A stretch of DNA of 64,000 bases from Providencia alcalifaciens. GTDB taxonomy: Bacteria > Pseudomonadota > Gammaproteobacteria > Enterobacterales > Enterobacteriaceae. Position 1 is the first letter of the stretch; every line of letters begins with the position of its first letter. Location of the stretch: assembly GCF_020271745.1 (NCBI RefSeq), contig NZ_CP084296.1:2108001-2172000 (forward strand), in the 5' to 3' direction. Below the pieces are notes generated by a model. The model ran no database searches and was not told the DNA's origin. It was given only the letters and a program-made list of their open reading frames with translations. Of this stretch, positions 53,548-64,000 are shown piece by piece. Made by a program: the position numbers and the translations under genes.

Positions 53548-53594
53548 GACACTATTTCTTGGTTATGGTGTTTGACATTGCTCACGGCTATTAC

Positions 53595-56369
53595 TTAGAG
53601 ATCGTAATTCACTTGCAGCCAGAACTGACGACCCGGATCATAAGATTTGATCGTACGGTCATTGAACATAAAGCGGTCTGCAATATTTTTATTATTCAAT
53701 ACGTTATTCACTTCAACCGAGAATCCAAAGCCATAAGCAAAGTCAGGTTTCCAGCCTAGGCGAGTATCCCAGGTGTATTTGCTCGCGAAGTTTTGCTTGG
53801 TGTATTTGCGTAACTGACCATATTCAGGGTCGGTGTAGTAAGCGTTGTCATAGCGAACCGCTTGGTCACGAGAACCCCACCATTGCAGGCGGTTGTACCA
53901 TGTGACGTCATACTCATCCCAAACACTGGTCATCTCTAGGTTAAGCTTAATCGGCGAGTTAAAGCTGGTGGATGGCAGTTTTGATGAATCAATCACTTTA
54001 CCGTCGTACCACACTTTGTTGAGGTTAACTTTGTTACCCGGATCGAATGAGTTATAGCCAGAGTCTTTTGGTGTATTACTTTCGCTTTGTTGCCACGTGA
54101 ACGAGGCGGTCATCACATGGGATGCCTCTGCCCATTCCCAAGGTTGGCTATTATTGACGGATAATGTCACGGTATCGTGAGAGCTGCGCCCACCATTATC
54201 GTACATACGGATGCTGCGTTTATCTTCATCGCGGCTGTTGTATTTGGTGCGGGTGCGCACTTCGTCATAGCCTTCACGGTGAACATACTGTAAGCGCCAC
54301 GTGGTCGATAAGATTTCTTGTTGCAGTGCGAGGGTGAGCTCATCGTTATAAGGGGTTTTAAGAGAATCGATCCCTTCGTAGTCTTTTTTGTTGTCCCATT
54401 CATTATTTTCAGGGATCAGCGAACATGGCTCGAAATATCCTGCACAGGTTTGCATGCCACCATTTTGTGCCCCATACAGAGCATAGGTCAGCATTGAACG
54501 ACCGTAATAGCGGTTTGCACCGGCAATTAACAGCGTTTTCTTATCGCCAAATAAGTCATAGGTACCTGAAAGGCGAGGGGCAACGTTGGTGCGATTAACA
54601 AAGTCATCGCGATCAAGACGAACGCCAGGACGTAAGGTTAATTTTCCATATTGAATATTGTCATCAAGGAAGATGGCGTAATTGGTGTAATCCGCGGAGT
54701 AACTGCCTTTTTTAAAGCGGCTGATATTCGTTAAGCTCCCAGAGTAGTCATCACCCATCAGATTTCCAGAATAGGTATATTGGAAATAATCATGGTCACG
54801 GACATAAGTCCCTTTGGTGTAATTGACTTCAGCTCCTGCGGTTGGCTGGTGAGTTAACCCTAAGCTATCTTCTTGCGGATTAAAACGCATTACGGTTTTC
54901 AGGCTATGGGTATTTTGTTTCGACTCTAAATCCCCTAGTCCTCCACTATTACGTTCCGTGGTGCCTTTGTAGTTAAAGTCTTCATCAAATTCAAATGCGC
55001 GAACCATTAACGAATATTTTTGATCATTCTTACGATCATCTTTCAAACTTTGTGTATTGGCGGTCGCTTCAAATTGGCCTAAATCGAATTGATGTTTGAA
55101 GACAGCGGTAAAACCTAACCCATCATGGGTTGAATCATAGCCGGAATTGCTGATTGATGAAGAAAATAAGCGGCTATCATAAGAGGCGTAATTGGCTGAT
55201 AAATCTAATGAGCTCTTCTCTGATAAATTCATCGAATACTTCAAAAAATAGTTATCGGAGGTACGGCGCTGATTTTTTTTACCCGAGTCTGAGTAGATAG
55301 GCTCAATTGTATTATTCTCTAAAACAAAGGCTTCGCCACCCGTCACCGTCATCGGAATCGTCGAACTACGGCGAGATGCTGAGAACACCACACCTGAATT
55401 TTCCGTCACGCCCAATTCAAACCAGCCACCAAAATCATTTTTATCGTAGCGATTCTGGAAGCGAGCTGGGTTAGCGGTATCGTTCTTGGTGGTATCGATA
55501 GATTGAGTCGAATCGTGGAACAGATTATTCCAGCCAGAACGGGTTAAGCGATAATAGGCATGGGCGCTATTTTCACCTTGCCAACGGCGGCTGTTTACCT
55601 CAACGGTTCCTCCTGTAAAGCCACCGAATTCCACTGGGATGTTGTTATCATAAACGGCCATGCTATCAATCAAGCGGCTGTCGATGTAAATCCCTTGGTC
55701 GCTGCTGCTCAGTCGTGTGGCGGTTTCGCCTAAGCCACTGTCGGCAGGGTCAAAGTCATTGTTGAAGCTCACGCCATCAAGGCGATAGGCGTTCTGGTAG
55801 CTACTGGAACCATGAATAGAAATACGTGAAGGCTTAATTTCCCCTTGGTTCATGGAGTTGCTATCGTTATTCGCAAACTGCACCGCAGGGTTGGTTTTCA
55901 TTAAGTCGGTAATATTGCCATCACCAGTGTTTTTTTGGCTAATCTCTTCTGAGGTGACATATTGCGGCGCAGATATGACGTCCATGGCCGGGTGATTTTG
56001 TACTACGCCCGACACTTGAGTTTCAGGGAGAACTAACGTGCCTTGGTTTACGTTTTGAGGACGAATAACCAACATGCCGTTTTCGTTAACCAGCTCTAAC
56101 CCGCTACCAATAAGAATTTTTTGTAATGCGGTTTGTGGGGTATAGCTGCCAGAAAGGGCGGGAGCGCGTAGCCCATTGAGCTGGCTTTTGTCATACAGGA
56201 GCGAAACCTGACCTTGGCGACTGATTTGATCAATCGCACTTGCCAATCCTTGTTCTGGTAATGAGAAAGTGATTTCTTGGGCGATAGCAGATTGGCTGAC
56301 TAAGGCACTGGTGACCGCCAGTGACAGCGCAATCGGCTTGAACCGACCGAGTGTGAATTGAATTGCCAT
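53595..56369 (-). CDS. TonB-dependent receptor with STN signalling domain
   Basis: A 924-residue outer-membrane receptor. Signal peptide to about residue 30, then an STN domain (ITFSLPEQGLASAIDQISRQGQVSLLYDK, about residues 33-105) that contacts FecR-type proteins. A plug and a 22-strand barrel follow, ending QFWLQVNYDL with the terminal aromatic pattern needed for insertion. The presence of STN plus adjacent FecI/FecR means ligand binding outside can induce transcription. Ligand unknown. Confidence 0.88.
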   Translation of the reverse strand: MAIQFTLGRFKPIALSLAVTSALVSQSAIAQEITFSLPEQGLASAIDQISRQGQVSLLYDKSQLNGLRAPALSGSYTPQTALQKILIGSGLELVNENGMLVIRPQNVNQGTLVLPETQVSGVVQNHPAMDVISAPQYVTSEEISQKNTGDGNITDLMKTNPAVQFANNDSNSMNQGEIKPSRISIHGSSSYQNAYRLDGVSFNNDFDPADSGLGETATRLSSSDQGIYIDSRLIDSMAVYDNNIPVEFGGFTGGTVEVNSRRWQGENSAHAYYRLTRSGWNNLFHDSTQSIDTTKNDTANPARFQNRYDKNDFGGWFELGVTENSGVVFSASRRSSTIPMTVTGGEAFVLENNTIEPIYSDSGKKNQRRTSDNYFLKYSMNLSEKSSLDLSANYASYDSRLFSSSISNSGYDSTHDGLGFTAVFKHQFDLGQFEATANTQSLKDDRKNDQKYSLMVRAFEFDEDFNYKGTTERNSGGLGDLESKQNTHSLKTVMRFNPQEDSLGLTHQPTAGAEVNYTKGTYVRDHDYFQYTYSGNLMGDDYSGSLTNISRFKKGSYSADYTNYAIFLDDNIQYGKLTLRPGVRLDRDDFVNRTNVAPRLSGTYDLFGDKKTLLIAGANRYYGRSMLTYALYGAQNGGMQTCAGYFEPCSLIPENNEWDNKKDYEGIDSLKTPYNDELTLALQQEILSTTWRLQYVHREGYDEVRTRTKYNSRDEDKRSIRMYDNGGRSSHDTVTLSVNNSQPWEWAEASHVMTASFTWQQSESNTPKDSGYNSFDPGNKVNLNKVWYDGKVIDSSKLPSTSFNSPIKLNLEMTSVWDEYDVTWYNRLQWWGSRDQAVRYDNAYYTDPEYGQLRKYTKQNFASKYTWDTRLGWKPDFAYGFGFSVEVNNVLNNKNIADRFMFNDRTIKSYDPGRQFWLQVNYDL

Positions 56370-56486
56370 GGATATCCCTTATTCTTAAGCTGCACGAAAA
56401 ATATGCTAAAAAGTAATCAATAAAATAAAGCTACTTAAGAAGAGGGTGAAATGAGAATTATCCTCACCTGCAAATAAAAATATTTT

Positions 56487-57488
56487 TTATTTATTTTTTT
56501 TGTTTTGGATAATCAGTAGGTTATTTTTATCCTGATACACGACTTGCACAGGAAGGAGGGAGGGAAGCGCCTGAAAAAAGGCATCTGGCTGTTGAAGGTT
56601 AATGCGCCCTGATATTTTCCGGTTAGCTAAATTGCTCGGAGAGAGTTCAACTTGAAAGTCTGAATAGGTTTTTAATTCAGACAGGACTTCACCAAGGGGT
56701 TTATCCACAAAGCTGAGTTCGCCAAAGCGCCATCTTGCTACCTCTTGCGGGGGGACAGAATTGAGCGCGATTTTACCATTGATGCTCGGGCTTAGCGCAC
56801 CTTGTCCGGCAAGCAGTAATACGGTTTTTTGAGCGTTGAGACTTTGAAAGCTGACAATGCCTTGGCTGACATTGACCGCCACCTGCTCGCCTTTTTTATT
56901 CACTTCAAATTCTGTACCGACTACCTGAACTTGTCGCTGATCGACATTGATAACAAACGGGCGATAAGGGTTGGATTTTACTTTAAAGTAAGCAGAACCT
57001 TGGTCTAAATAGAGCTGGCGGATTGGCGTTTCATAAGCAACTCGAATGCGGGTATCGCGATTAAGAAACAGCTGAGAGCCATCTGACAACGTCACCTCTT
57101 TGGTGGAGTCAGTGGAAACCAACGTCATGTTATTGAGCAACATGGAGGGAAGCTGGCTGTAAGGTAAAAACAAGACTACGGCAATAAAGCAGGCGGCAAC
57201 GAGATGGCCGAGAGGCTTCCAAAACGATGAAAATCCGAGTTTTGAAGCGGCCGGTTTAATAGGTGCAGGACGCGGAACTTTTTCAATATCTTGCCAAATC
57301 CCCGCGATTGCCTCATAGGCATCGCCATGGGCTTTTGAAGCACGTAACCAGGTTTTAAATTCTTGAGATTGTTGGTCACTGAGCTGCTGGCTATGCACAC
57401 GGGTAAACCACAGCGCCGCGTCTTCGTCGATGCGTTGTTGCTCGACTGACGAGGTATTTTCTGGTTGCTGGGTTTGGTTCTTTGCCAT
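56487..57488 (-). CDS. FecR-like anti-sigma regulator
   Basis: A 333-residue FecR family protein: an N-terminal cytoplasmic part (DEDAALWFTRVHSQQLSDQQSQEFKTWLRAS), one membrane segment near residues 93-113 (LVAACFIAVVLFLPYSQL), and a periplasmic FecR domain (STKEVTLSDGSQLFLNRDTRIRV). It receives the STN signal and controls FecI. It abuts fecI at shared bases. Confidence 0.88.
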   Translation of the reverse strand: MAKNQTQQPENTSSVEQQRIDEDAALWFTRVHSQQLSDQQSQEFKTWLRASKAHGDAYEAIAGIWQDIEKVPRPAPIKPAASKLGFSSFWKPLGHLVAACFIAVVLFLPYSQLPSMLLNNMTLVSTDSTKEVTLSDGSQLFLNRDTRIRVAYETPIRQLYLDQGSAYFKVKSNPYRPFVINVDQRQVQVVGTEFEVNKKGEQVAVNVSQGIVSFQSLNAQKTVLLLAGQGALSPSINGKIALNSVPPQEVARWRFGELSFVDKPLGEVLSELKTYSDFQVELSPSNLANRKISGRINLQQPDAFFQALPSLLPVQVVYQDKNNLLIIQNKKNK

Positions 57489-58024
57489 TACGGATGATTG
57501 CTCTGATCGTCTAGATATTTTTTACAATGCACTAATGCCGCTGCAATATGTTTTTCCACCATACTGATCGAAATTTCCATACGCTCTGCAATTTCACTTT
57601 GCGATAACCCATCAAAGCGATACAGCAAAAAGGCTTCTCTGCGCCGTGGAGGCAAAAGATCAATCGCCTCGCCAAGCCGCGCAATCCGCTGTTGGTGCTC
57701 TAAAATTTCGCTAGGGTCGGCGGTGGTTTGCTCAAAACTTTGTTCATGCATCACTTCATCAATCGAGGTATGGGACTGGCTCTGTTGATGATTCCGTCGC
57801 CAATGGTCAATTAACACATTGCTAGCGATTTTAAACAGATAAGCACGGTTCTCCTTCACAGGATCCTGTGCTTTACGGTTTAGCCATAGTGTAAACACAT
57901 CCTGTGATAAATCATCCGCATCGTTACTATTACCTAGTCGACTGCGGAAAAATCGCACAAGCTGACCGTAGGTTGATTGATATGCGCCGCTGATTTTGCG
58001 AGCAAGGGATTTATCGATAGTCAT
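57488..58024 (-). CDS. FecI-like ECF sigma factor
   Basis: A 178-residue ECF sigma factor. Sigma-2 region (YGQLVRFFRSRLGNSNDADDLSQDVFTLWL) and sigma-4 helix-turn-helix (LSQSEIAERMEISISMVEKHIAAAL) are visible. It probably transcribes the receptor operon once FecR is activated. A Fur-box-like site lies upstream, suggesting iron control. Confidence 0.9.
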   Translation of the reverse strand: MTIDKSLARKISGAYQSTYGQLVRFFRSRLGNSNDADDLSQDVFTLWLNRKAQDPVKENRAYLFKIASNVLIDHWRRNHQQSQSHTSIDEVMHEQSFEQTTADPSEILEHQQRIARLGEAIDLLPPRRREAFLLYRFDGLSQSEIAERMEISISMVEKHIAAALVHCKKYLDDQSNHP

Positions 58025-58121
58025 TCTCTGGTGTCAAAAGTGAAAATAGTTTAATAAATAGCTCAAATTGACTTTATAAATTAAATCAATACCTTGTAGT
58101 TACTATTGTTATTTTATTAAT

Positions 58122-58140
58122 AATAATGAATATCATTTTG
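58122..58140. promoter_or_regulatory. Candidate Fur box between fecI and the TonB-like gene
   Basis: A 19-bp site with about 14 matches to the Fur consensus (AATAATGAATATCATTTTG). It lies between the divergent fecI-like and TonB-like genes and could repress both under iron excess. Confidence 0.65.
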
Positions 58141-58189
58141 ATTTGCATTATGCCTATAATCTGCGAAAAATAAAGATGTGAGGCAAAAT

Positions 58190-58972
58190 ATGAACAGCAG
58201 TATGGGGCAGCTGGGAAGCCCAATTTTTCGTCCTCTGGGCGGTTTATGTGGAAGTCTTGTTTTCCATGGAATACTGGCAATGATTTTTATTGGGTGGTTT
58301 ACATCAAACCTACCAAAAACCGGGGTTTTACCACCCGCAATCTCTTTACAATTAGGGCTTTATCAACTGGAACAGCAGCAGGAGCCTGAAGTTAACAATG
58401 CGCCTAAACAGCAGATGGCAACACGAGAAGAAATTGAGCCTGAAGTCGTTGAAAAAGCAGAAAAGTTACCACAAACGCCGTTAGTTGATAATGGAACATT
58501 GACGCGCGTCACCGAGAAAAAACGCCCGCCAAAGAAAAAGCCAGTTCAAGAGAAAAAAGTGGTGGAAGAAGCCCCGGTTTCTACTCAAGAATCGGAAGTG
58601 ACTTCGGTGCCAACCTCTGGTAGTGCTTCTAATAGCAGCGCGAATTTTGCCAGCAGTGCCGCTGCACCCGTTAGTGGTCATCATGGGTGGGAAAGTGAAG
58701 TTCATCAACGGTTAGCGAAAGCAAAGCGATACCCACGCGCAGCTTTGCGTTTTCGTTCAACAGGCGTTTCTCAAGTCAAAATTATTGTGGATAACCAAGG
58801 CCAGTTAGTGAGTGCCAGCTTGATTAACTCGTCAGGTACCAAGCTCCTTGATAAAGAAGCGTTAGCGACTATCCAACGAGCTGCACCGTTTCCGATGCCA
58901 CCCGAGACTTTGTTAGCCAACGGAAAAGTGGAGCTTATTGCGCCGATTGTGTTTGATACGACGTCAATCTAG
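58190..58972 (+). CDS. TonB-like energy-transducing protein
   Basis: A 260-residue TonB-family protein from ATG 58190 (GAGG upstream). One N-terminal membrane anchor (about residues 19-37), a Pro/Glu/Lys-rich periplasmic linker (KKRPPKKKPVQEKK) and a TonB C-terminal domain (EVHQRLAKAKRYPRAALRFRSTGVSQVKIIVD). It energises outer-membrane receptors; divergent from fecI, it is probably dedicated to the receptor at 53595, like FusB. Confidence 0.87.
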   Translation: MNSSMGQLGSPIFRPLGGLCGSLVFHGILAMIFIGWFTSNLPKTGVLPPAISLQLGLYQLEQQQEPEVNNAPKQQMATREEIEPEVVEKAEKLPQTPLVDNGTLTRVTEKKRPPKKKPVQEKKVVEEAPVSTQESEVTSVPTSGSASNSSANFASSAAAPVSGHHGWESEVHQRLAKAKRYPRAALRFRSTGVSQVKIIVDNQGQLVSASLINSSGTKLLDKEALATIQRAAPFPMPPETLLANGKVELIAPIVFDTTSI

Positions 58973-58985
58973 ACAGAACTGATTG

Positions 58986-59756
58986 TTACTGCTTTTCTGT
59001 CAATTTGCGTGCCACCCGTCTTGGTCGATGTGGGCTCGGATCTTTTCGGCGTTTGGCGCGTGGTGATTTTAAGGGGCTACGCGTATTTTTAGCCCCTTGT
59101 GACCCACTGTTCTGTACTTCCGGTTTATCTTCATTCTCTTCCGTATTTTCGTCAGGTTCGACTATCAATTGCTGCTGACCTTTCTTTTTCTTCAGACGCA
59201 TTAGAGTATTTGCCAAAATAAAGCCAATACATAAAGATAATAAAATAAATATGCGCATGATATTGGCGGTGTTATCGGCTTGCTGAAGATCGGTGGTCAG
59301 TGACTCTGTATCGATAGTTAGGCGTAAATACCCTTTGGGTTCTTGTGCACCCGGCACGGTTACCACTAACTGATAATGAAAATTTTGTAGCTCTGACTTT
59401 CCATCAAGAGAAAGCCGTTCCTTAACACTGGCGGGCTCCCCGGCTTGGGTGATTAATACGCCAGCCGCCGTATACAAACTGGCATCCAAAATATAGTGAT
59501 CTTTAGCTAGATGATTTAAATTGGCATTAATTCGTTCTAAATTAAAATCTTTGCTGCCGGGAACCACATAATCAGATAAGCTGAATGCCACTTGCTCAGC
59601 TAATACTTGAGTTAATTGCTTAAATTGTTCCAGCCGGCTTTGGCTTTGGCTATATCCCAAGTATGAAACCCCGTGCATTAAGAAGGTTACCAATGCAACG
59701 CAAACAACGATAATAACGGTTTTGTGCAGCCTAAATGGGAGTTTCATAGGAATCAT
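58986..59756 (-). CDS. smp: Smp (YtjB) membrane protein
   Basis: A protein of about 256 residues matching E. coli Smp, with the same position divergent from serB. The start at 59756 (MIPMKLPFRLHK) lines up with E. coli residue 1; the frame extends 11 residues upstream. N-terminal membrane anchor, periplasmic loop and a second segment near residue 170 (MRIFILLSLCIGFILANTLM), then a charged cytoplasmic tail. Function poorly known. Confidence 0.85.
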   Translation of the reverse strand: MIPMKLPFRLHKTVIIVVCVALVTFLMHGVSYLGYSQSQSRLEQFKQLTQVLAEQVAFSLSDYVVPGSKDFNLERINANLNHLAKDHYILDASLYTAAGVLITQAGEPASVKERLSLDGKSELQNFHYQLVVTVPGAQEPKGYLRLTIDTESLTTDLQQADNTANIMRIFILLSLCIGFILANTLMRLKKKKGQQQLIVEPDENTEENEDKPEVQNSGSQGAKNTRSPLKSPRAKRRKDPSPHRPRRVARKLTEKQ

Positions 59757-59889
59757 CGTGCTCTTTGTCTGTTTTATCGCAATTAGCAAAGTTATGAAGC
59801 GCTAACTTGCTGGAAAATTTAAGTATAGTAATTTTATACAGGGTATACATTATAAAAAAAAGTTGTATCCACTACAGGAGCTAATTTTC

Positions 59890-60867
59890 ATGTCAACGAG
59901 TTTGACCTATTGTTATCTGCCCGATGAAATTCAAAAATGGCCGGGATTACCGCTTTCATTGAGTGGTGAAGAAGTGATGCCATTAGATTATCGTGCAGGG
60001 GATACTGGGTGGTTGTTATATGGTCGCGGCTTAGATAAAGCGCGTATCAGTGATTTCCAGCAGCGTTTAGGGTTAGCGATTGTGATTGTTTCCTCTTGGC
60101 GCATTGATGATTACCAAGTTGTCCGCATCGCGGGCAGCATTACCCCTCGTATCAAAAAGCTTGCAGATGAAAGCAAATTGGATGTGGTGCCACTTGGTAA
60201 AATTCCACGTTTACGATCCCCGGGGATCTTACTCATGGACATGGACTCTACCGCGATCCAAATAGAATGTATCGATGAAATTGCCCGTCTGGCAGGGGTT
60301 GGTGATCAAGTCTCTGAAGTGACCGAGCGCGCCATGCAAGGGGAGCTCGATTTCACGGAAAGTCTACGTGCTCGTGTGGCACTGCTCGAAGGCGCTGACG
60401 CAGCTATTCTCGATCAAGTGCTTGAAACCCTACCATTAATGCCGGGGTTAACCAGTTTAGTTCGTAAGTTACAAGCGATGGACTGGCATATTGCTATCGC
60501 CTCCGGTGGATTTACGTTCTTTGCCGATAACCTACGTCAGCGATTAAAGCTGGTCGCGGCAGTTGCCAACCACCTAGAAGTTAAAAATGGCAAACTGACA
60601 GGCAAAGTCAAAGGGGCGATTGTCGATGCAAAATACAAAGCACAAACCCTCGTTAAACTGGCAGAAAAACTGAATATCCCAATAGAGCAAACTGTCGCCA
60701 TTGGTGACGGGGCAAACGACCTAAAAATGCTCAGAAAAGCAGGGCTGGGGATAGCGTACCACGCCAAACCAAAAGTGTTTGCAAGGGCGAAAGTGGGGAT
60801 TAAGCATGCGGATCTGATGGGAGTTCTATGCGTCCTTAGCGGGGGGCTCAAGCACGAGGAGCGCTAG
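59890..60867 (+). CDS. serB: Phosphoserine phosphatase
   Basis: A 325-residue HAD-family enzyme for the last step of serine synthesis. Motif I DMDSTAIQIECIDEIA (nucleophile Asp), motif II near IASGGF, motif III with Lys and the GDGANDL motif. ATG 59890 follows CAGGAG. Divergent from smp as in E. coli. Confidence 0.96.
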   Translation: MSTSLTYCYLPDEIQKWPGLPLSLSGEEVMPLDYRAGDTGWLLYGRGLDKARISDFQQRLGLAIVIVSSWRIDDYQVVRIAGSITPRIKKLADESKLDVVPLGKIPRLRSPGILLMDMDSTAIQIECIDEIARLAGVGDQVSEVTERAMQGELDFTESLRARVALLEGADAAILDQVLETLPLMPGLTSLVRKLQAMDWHIAIASGGFTFFADNLRQRLKLVAAVANHLEVKNGKLTGKVKGAIVDAKYKAQTLVKLAEKLNIPIEQTVAIGDGANDLKMLRKAGLGIAYHAKPKVFARAKVGIKHADLMGVLCVLSGGLKHEER

Positions 60868-60990
60868 TTTTCGTCATATTTCGGGTTGTAGGGGTGTTGG
60901 CTTCTTTCGGCTACTCGGGTCACATACTTGTGTATGCTCCCCGAGATATCCTCACTTGCCGCCTGCCTACAACGCCGAACTATTTAGAAA
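60868..60990. repeat. ERIC-like element 1
   Basis: 123 bp, tandem with the next copy. Central CGGGTCACATACTTGTGTATG resembles the core of enterobacterial repetitive intergenic consensus (ERIC) sequences, an imperfect palindrome of about 127 bp. Confidence 0.8.
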
Positions 60991-61115
60991 ATTTCGTCAT
61001 ATTTCGGGTTGTAGGGGTGTTGGCTTCTTTCGGTTACTCGGGTCACATAATTGTGTATGCTCCTAGGAATATCCTCAATTGCCGCCTACCTACAACGCCG
61101 AACTATTTAGAAAAT
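60991..61115. repeat. ERIC-like element 2
   Basis: Second copy at an offset of 123 bp with a few substitutions. The two elements fill most of the serB-radA gap. Confidence 0.8.
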
Positions 61116-61211
61116 TGATGGAAGTTAAAACCAAAGAATTGAAAAAAGCAAAAAATTAAAGATTTAAAAATAAAGCGTTAAACATTTTTATTGGGTGATT
61201 AAGGAGTGGCT

Positions 61212-62594
61212 GTGGCGAAAGGTGCGAAAAGGGCATTTGTGTGTAATGAGTGTGGGGCGGATTATCCGCGCTGGCAGGGGCAGTGTAGTGCCTGTAATGC
61301 ATGGAATACCATTACGGAAGTGCGTTTGGCATCGACGACTGCGGCGCGTACGGATAGGCTGACGGGCTATGCGGGGAATGCGGCGGGAGTCAGTAAAGTT
61401 CAAAAACTCTCTGAGATTAGCCTCGAAGAACTACCACGCTTTACCACCGGATTTAAAGAATTTGACCGCGTGCTCGGTGGTGGGGTTGTGCCAGGCAGTG
61501 CCATCTTGATTGGGGGAAACCCTGGAGCGGGTAAAAGTACCTTACTACTGCAAACTATGTGCCTGTTATCGCGGGAGATGAAAACTCTGTATGTCACGGG
61601 GGAAGAATCCTTGCAGCAAGTCGCCATGCGCGCTCACCGATTAGGGCTACCTACCGACTCACTCAATATGCTGTCGGAAACCAGTATCGAACAAATCTGC
61701 CTGACCGCAGAGCAAGAGCAACCTAAGCTGATGGTCATCGACTCCATCCAAGTGATGCACATGGCGGATATTCAATCTTCGCCGGGCAGTGTGGCGCAAG
61801 TGCGTGAAACCGCGGCCTATCTGACTCGCTTTGCGAAAACTCGCGGCGTGGCGATTATTATGGTGGGTCACGTCACCAAAGATGGCTCTCTGGCAGGGCC
61901 AAAAGTTCTTGAACACTGTATCGACTGCTCCATTATGCTCGATGGTGATGCCGACAACCGCTTTCGTACCCTACGCAGCCACAAAAACCGCTTTGGTGCC
62001 GTCAACGAGCTGGGTGTATTTGCCATGACGGAACAAGGTTTAAAAGAAGTCAGCAACCCGTCCGCCATCTTCTTAAGTCGTGGAGATGAAATTACCTCGG
62101 GCAGTTCTGTGATGGTGGTATGGGAAGGCACGCGACCATTGCTGGTGGAGATCCAAGCACTTGTCGACCATTCTATGATGTCCAATCCCCGTCGTGTGGC
62201 GGTGGGGCTAGAGCAAAACCGTTTAGCGATTTTGCTGGCGGTACTGCATCGCCATGGCGGATTGCAAATGTCTGACCAAGACGTATTTGTGAACGTAGTC
62301 GGTGGGGTAAAAGTGACTGAAACCAGTGCTGACCTCGCGCTGCTATTATCGTTAGTTTCAAGTTTTCGTGATCGCCCATTACCTCGTGACCTTGTGGTTT
62401 TCGGTGAAGTGGGGCTGGCAGGAGAAATTCGCCCAGTCCCAAGCGGGCAAGAACGTATTTCCGAAGCCGCAAAACATGGATTTAAACGCGCCATCGTCCC
62501 TCATGCCAATATGCCGAAAAAATTACCGGCCGATATGAAAGTGTATGGGGTGAAGAAGTTGGCGGATGCATTAAGTATTCTCGATGAGTTCTAA
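61212..62594 (+). CDS. radA: RadA DNA-repair protein
   Basis: A 460-residue RadA (Sms), GTG start 61212 with AAGGAG 6 nt upstream (GTG 61206 would be too close). N-terminal zinc finger (CNECGADYPRWQGQCSAC), Walker A GGNPGAGKST, KNRFG motif and a Lon-like C-terminal domain. It aids branch migration and recombination repair. Confidence 0.96.
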   Translation: MAKGAKRAFVCNECGADYPRWQGQCSACNAWNTITEVRLASTTAARTDRLTGYAGNAAGVSKVQKLSEISLEELPRFTTGFKEFDRVLGGGVVPGSAILIGGNPGAGKSTLLLQTMCLLSREMKTLYVTGEESLQQVAMRAHRLGLPTDSLNMLSETSIEQICLTAEQEQPKLMVIDSIQVMHMADIQSSPGSVAQVRETAAYLTRFAKTRGVAIIMVGHVTKDGSLAGPKVLEHCIDCSIMLDGDADNRFRTLRSHKNRFGAVNELGVFAMTEQGLKEVSNPSAIFLSRGDEITSGSSVMVVWEGTRPLLVEIQALVDHSMMSNPRRVAVGLEQNRLAILLAVLHRHGGLQMSDQDVFVNVVGGVKVTETSADLALLLSLVSSFRDRPLPRDLVVFGEVGLAGEIRPVPSGQERISEAAKHGFKRAIVPHANMPKKLPADMKVYGVKKLADALSILDEF

Positions 62595-62597
62595 ATT

Positions 62598-62722
62598 ATC
62601 GTCATGCTCCGCGCTGTCGCGTTGTTGCTTGCGTTTGCTAACCCTAGTCACATACTTTATGTATGCTCCTAGGGATTAGCGCCACTTAGCGCCTAGCGAC
62701 AACACGGATCATTTAGATAATT
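62598..62722. repeat. ERIC-like element 3
   Basis: About 125 bp downstream of radA with the same AGTCACATAC-N5-GTATGCTCCTAGG core as the two copies upstream. Confidence 0.75.
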
Positions 62723-62740
62723 ATGGGATAGAAAGAAGGT

Positions 62741-62802
62741 TCATGCTCTGCACTGTCGCGTTGTTGCTTGCGTTTGCGACAGCACGGAGCATTTAGAGAA
62801 TG
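62741..62802. repeat. Deleted ERIC-like element 4
   Basis: About 62 bp that keep the two outer arms of element 3 (GTCGCGTTGTTGCTTGCGTTTG and ACAGCACGG...CATTTAGA) but lack its middle ~60 bp, an internal deletion form. Confidence 0.68.
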
Positions 62803-62834
62803 ATGAGATAGCGAGAGAAAAGATTCTCTGTTAA

Positions 62835-64000
<1,166 letters not shown>

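Noticed and set aside
60894..61118. 74-aa ORF with an internal repeat in the serB-radA gap
   Set aside because: It is translation of two tandem ERIC-like elements, with no Shine-Dalgarno.

Overview
The window is the right-hand part of an SXT/R391-family integrative and conjugative element (ICE) joined to the host chromosome. The ICE enters the window inside traN and ends at the 5' end of prfC. The host genes after it (prfC, osmY-like, yjjU/yjjV, deoCABD, serB, radA, nadR) follow the enterobacterial order. Protein similarity, an AT-rich base composition and ERIC-like repeats point to a gammaproteobacterium of the Morganellaceae, most likely Providencia; the genus is inference.

ICE layout: (1) the traN C-terminal part; (2) hotspot HS4 with two accessory genes, one UDG-like; (3) a convergent conserved gene; (4) a long recombination operon: small membrane protein, ssb, bet, a 47-aa ORF, exo, a CobS-like MoxR ATPase, a WGR-like protein, a DUF3150-like protein, an unknown, a CobT-like VWA protein, radC and a small protein, followed by a primase-like Zn/Toprim protein and a conserved unknown. 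Nine junctions in this operon carry the same two-hairpin leader, whose second hairpin buries the Shine-Dalgarno sequence. (5) Hotspot HS3 holds twelve integron gene cassettes, dfrA1 (trimethoprim resistance) first, with an attC after each but no visible integrase, then an AraC regulator and an EamA transporter. (6) traF-traH-traG build the pilus and mating pair. (7) eex and the left-pointing regulatory operon croS-replication-like genes-lytic transglycosylase-setD-setC lie opposite the setR repressor. SetR represses; DNA damage relieves it and SetCD then activates transfer genes.

Chromosome: prfC has an ICE-supplied 5' end. Downstream are two tandem ~425-bp units, each encoding a Hok-type toxin. 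Then come a BON lipoprotein, a patatin-like protein, a TatD-like DNase, a CNT nucleoside transporter, and the deo operon for deoxynucleoside catabolism. Both the nucleoside transporter and deoC have paired CRP sites 52 bp apart, the layout typical of CRP/CytR control. After a GNAT acetyltransferase come two very AT-rich lysine-rich orphan genes. Next is an iron or substrate-piracy type locus (M16 protease, YddA-like ABC transporter, TonB receptor with signalling domain, FecR, FecI, divergent TonB-like protein). The window closes with smp, serB, radA and a truncated nadR, separated by ERIC-like elements.
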